This document shows, in pieces, positions 63,682 through 64,000 of a stretch of 64,000 bases of DNA; positions within the stretch are counted from its first letter, which is position 1, and each line of letters opens with the position of its first letter. Under the pieces are notes generated by a model that had not been told where the DNA came from, searched no databases, and saw only the letters and a list, made by a program, of their open reading frames with translations. This DNA is from Thermotoga maritima MSB8 (GTDB taxonomy: Bacteria; Thermotogota; Thermotogae; Thermotogales; Thermotogaceae), in NCBI RefSeq assembly GCF_000008545.1, contig NC_000853.1, positions 1,130,465-1,194,464 on the forward strand. The letters are read 5' to 3'. Position numbers and translations under genes: made by a program.

Positions 63682-64000
63682 CGAATCACTCCCTTCGCAA
63701 AGAAAAACCGTGTTAGCGCACAGATGGTTTTGGAATCTTCTATCTCCGCGTTCTTGAGCAGAGAAAGTGCTTCTTCAATGGGAACTTCTTTAACCTCGAT
63801 GAATTCATCCGGGTCTGTGTTCTGAGAGGTTTTCTCCAGGTCTTCGGCAGCGAATATGTGTATCACTTCCGTGGTGAAACCCGGTGTGGTGAAGATCTTT
63901 CCAAGATAAGAGAGCTTCTTCGCCCTGTAGCCCGTTTCCTCCTCGAGCTCTCTTTTTGCACATTCTTCCGGTGACTCTCCGGGATCCAGTTTTCCCGCGG
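63678..64000 (-). CDS. NUDIX hydrolase (ADP-ribose pyrophosphatase type), partial
   Basis: The C-terminal 107 codons are present and the gene runs off the window end. The NUDIX box is visible: GKLDPGESPEECAKR followed by ELEEETGY (GX5EX7REUXEEXGU). Downstream is a GFTTEVIHIFAAEDL segment, the Pro-Gly-Phe loop typical of ADP-ribose pyrophosphatases. It would hydrolyse ADP-ribose or a similar nucleoside diphosphate. Its stop overlaps the next gene (ATGA). Confidence 0.88.
   Translation of the reverse strand, partial: AGKLDPGESPEECAKRELEEETGYRAKKLSYLGKIFTTPGFTTEVIHIFAAEDLEKTSQNTDPDEFIEVKEVPIEEALSLLKNAEIEDSKTICALTRFFFAKGVIR

Overview
The window comes from a hyperthermophilic Thermotoga-type bacterium. 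Gene content and order match my memory of the T. maritima TM1119-TM1181 region: ferritin, phosphate butyryltransferase, a branched-chain amino acid ABC transporter, NADP isocitrate dehydrogenase, zwf-pgl, MgtE, UPF0173 hydrolase, 2-oxoacid:ferredoxin oxidoreductase, alpha-glucan phosphorylase, Hcp and FliS. No database search was run. Other signs are the Glu/Lys-rich proteins, strong GGAGGTGA-type ribosome sites, frequent GTG and TTG starts, and dense operons whose genes overlap by a few bases. No rRNA, tRNA, CRISPR array, insertion sequence or phage gene was seen, and no gap without a gene exceeds about 225 bp.

Layout. 1-5.6 kb: an exported barrel-like protein, a SARP/BTAD regulator, and a divergent UgpB-A-E-like sugar/glycerol-phosphate transporter with a terminator in its leader. 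5.6-10.6 kb (minus): FlaG-FliD behind a sigma-28-type promoter, and three prepilin-like genes. 10.6-14 kb: ferritin, MTA/SAH nucleosidase, phosphate butyryltransferase and an aminotransferase. 14-17.5 kb: MoxR-DUF58-membrane protein operon. 17.6-23 kb: LivJHMGF plus a CBS-ACT protein. 23-24.4 kb: CcdA and a periplasmic thioredoxin-like protein. 24.4-30.8 kb: a signalling block with two chemoreceptors, two HD-GYP proteins and an Xre regulator. 30.8-32 kb: isocitrate dehydrogenase. 32-39.6 kb (minus): zwf, pgl and an Opp-type transporter. 39.7-45.4 kb: PspC and LiaF-like proteins, a glutamine amidotransferase, a ureohydrolase-fold protein, two alpha/beta hydrolases and MgtE. 45.6-52 kb: UPF0173, GGDEF, KorAB-type oxidoreductase, HemW and an orphan. 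52-54.6 kb: glgP, broken here by a one-base deletion. 54.6-64 kb: an SDR, a solute-binding/HD-GYP chimera, a Crp/Fnr regulator divergent from hcp, an ArsR-ferredoxin-HdrA-like-transporter operon, a HAD phosphatase, a double GNAT protein, FliS, a small unknown protein and a NUDIX hydrolase cut by the window end.

How the genes work together. Uptake systems (three ABC transporters, each with a hairpin right after the binding-protein gene) feed a fermentative, ferredoxin-based metabolism (zwf-pgl, isocitrate dehydrogenase, KorAB, aminotransferase-Ptb, glycogen phosphorylase). Around this sit cyclic-di-GMP and chemotaxis signalling (three HD-GYP, one GGDEF, two chemoreceptors) and surface appendages (flagellar cap and chaperone, pilins).

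No wholly new multi-gene system stands out. The most interesting signals are regulatory: a short Pro-Pro-stop leader reading frame in front of mgtE, a shared palindrome between the crp-type regulator and hcp, a terminator in the ugp leader, a sigma-28 promoter inside the end of a pilin gene, and an ArsR-controlled redox/transport operon.
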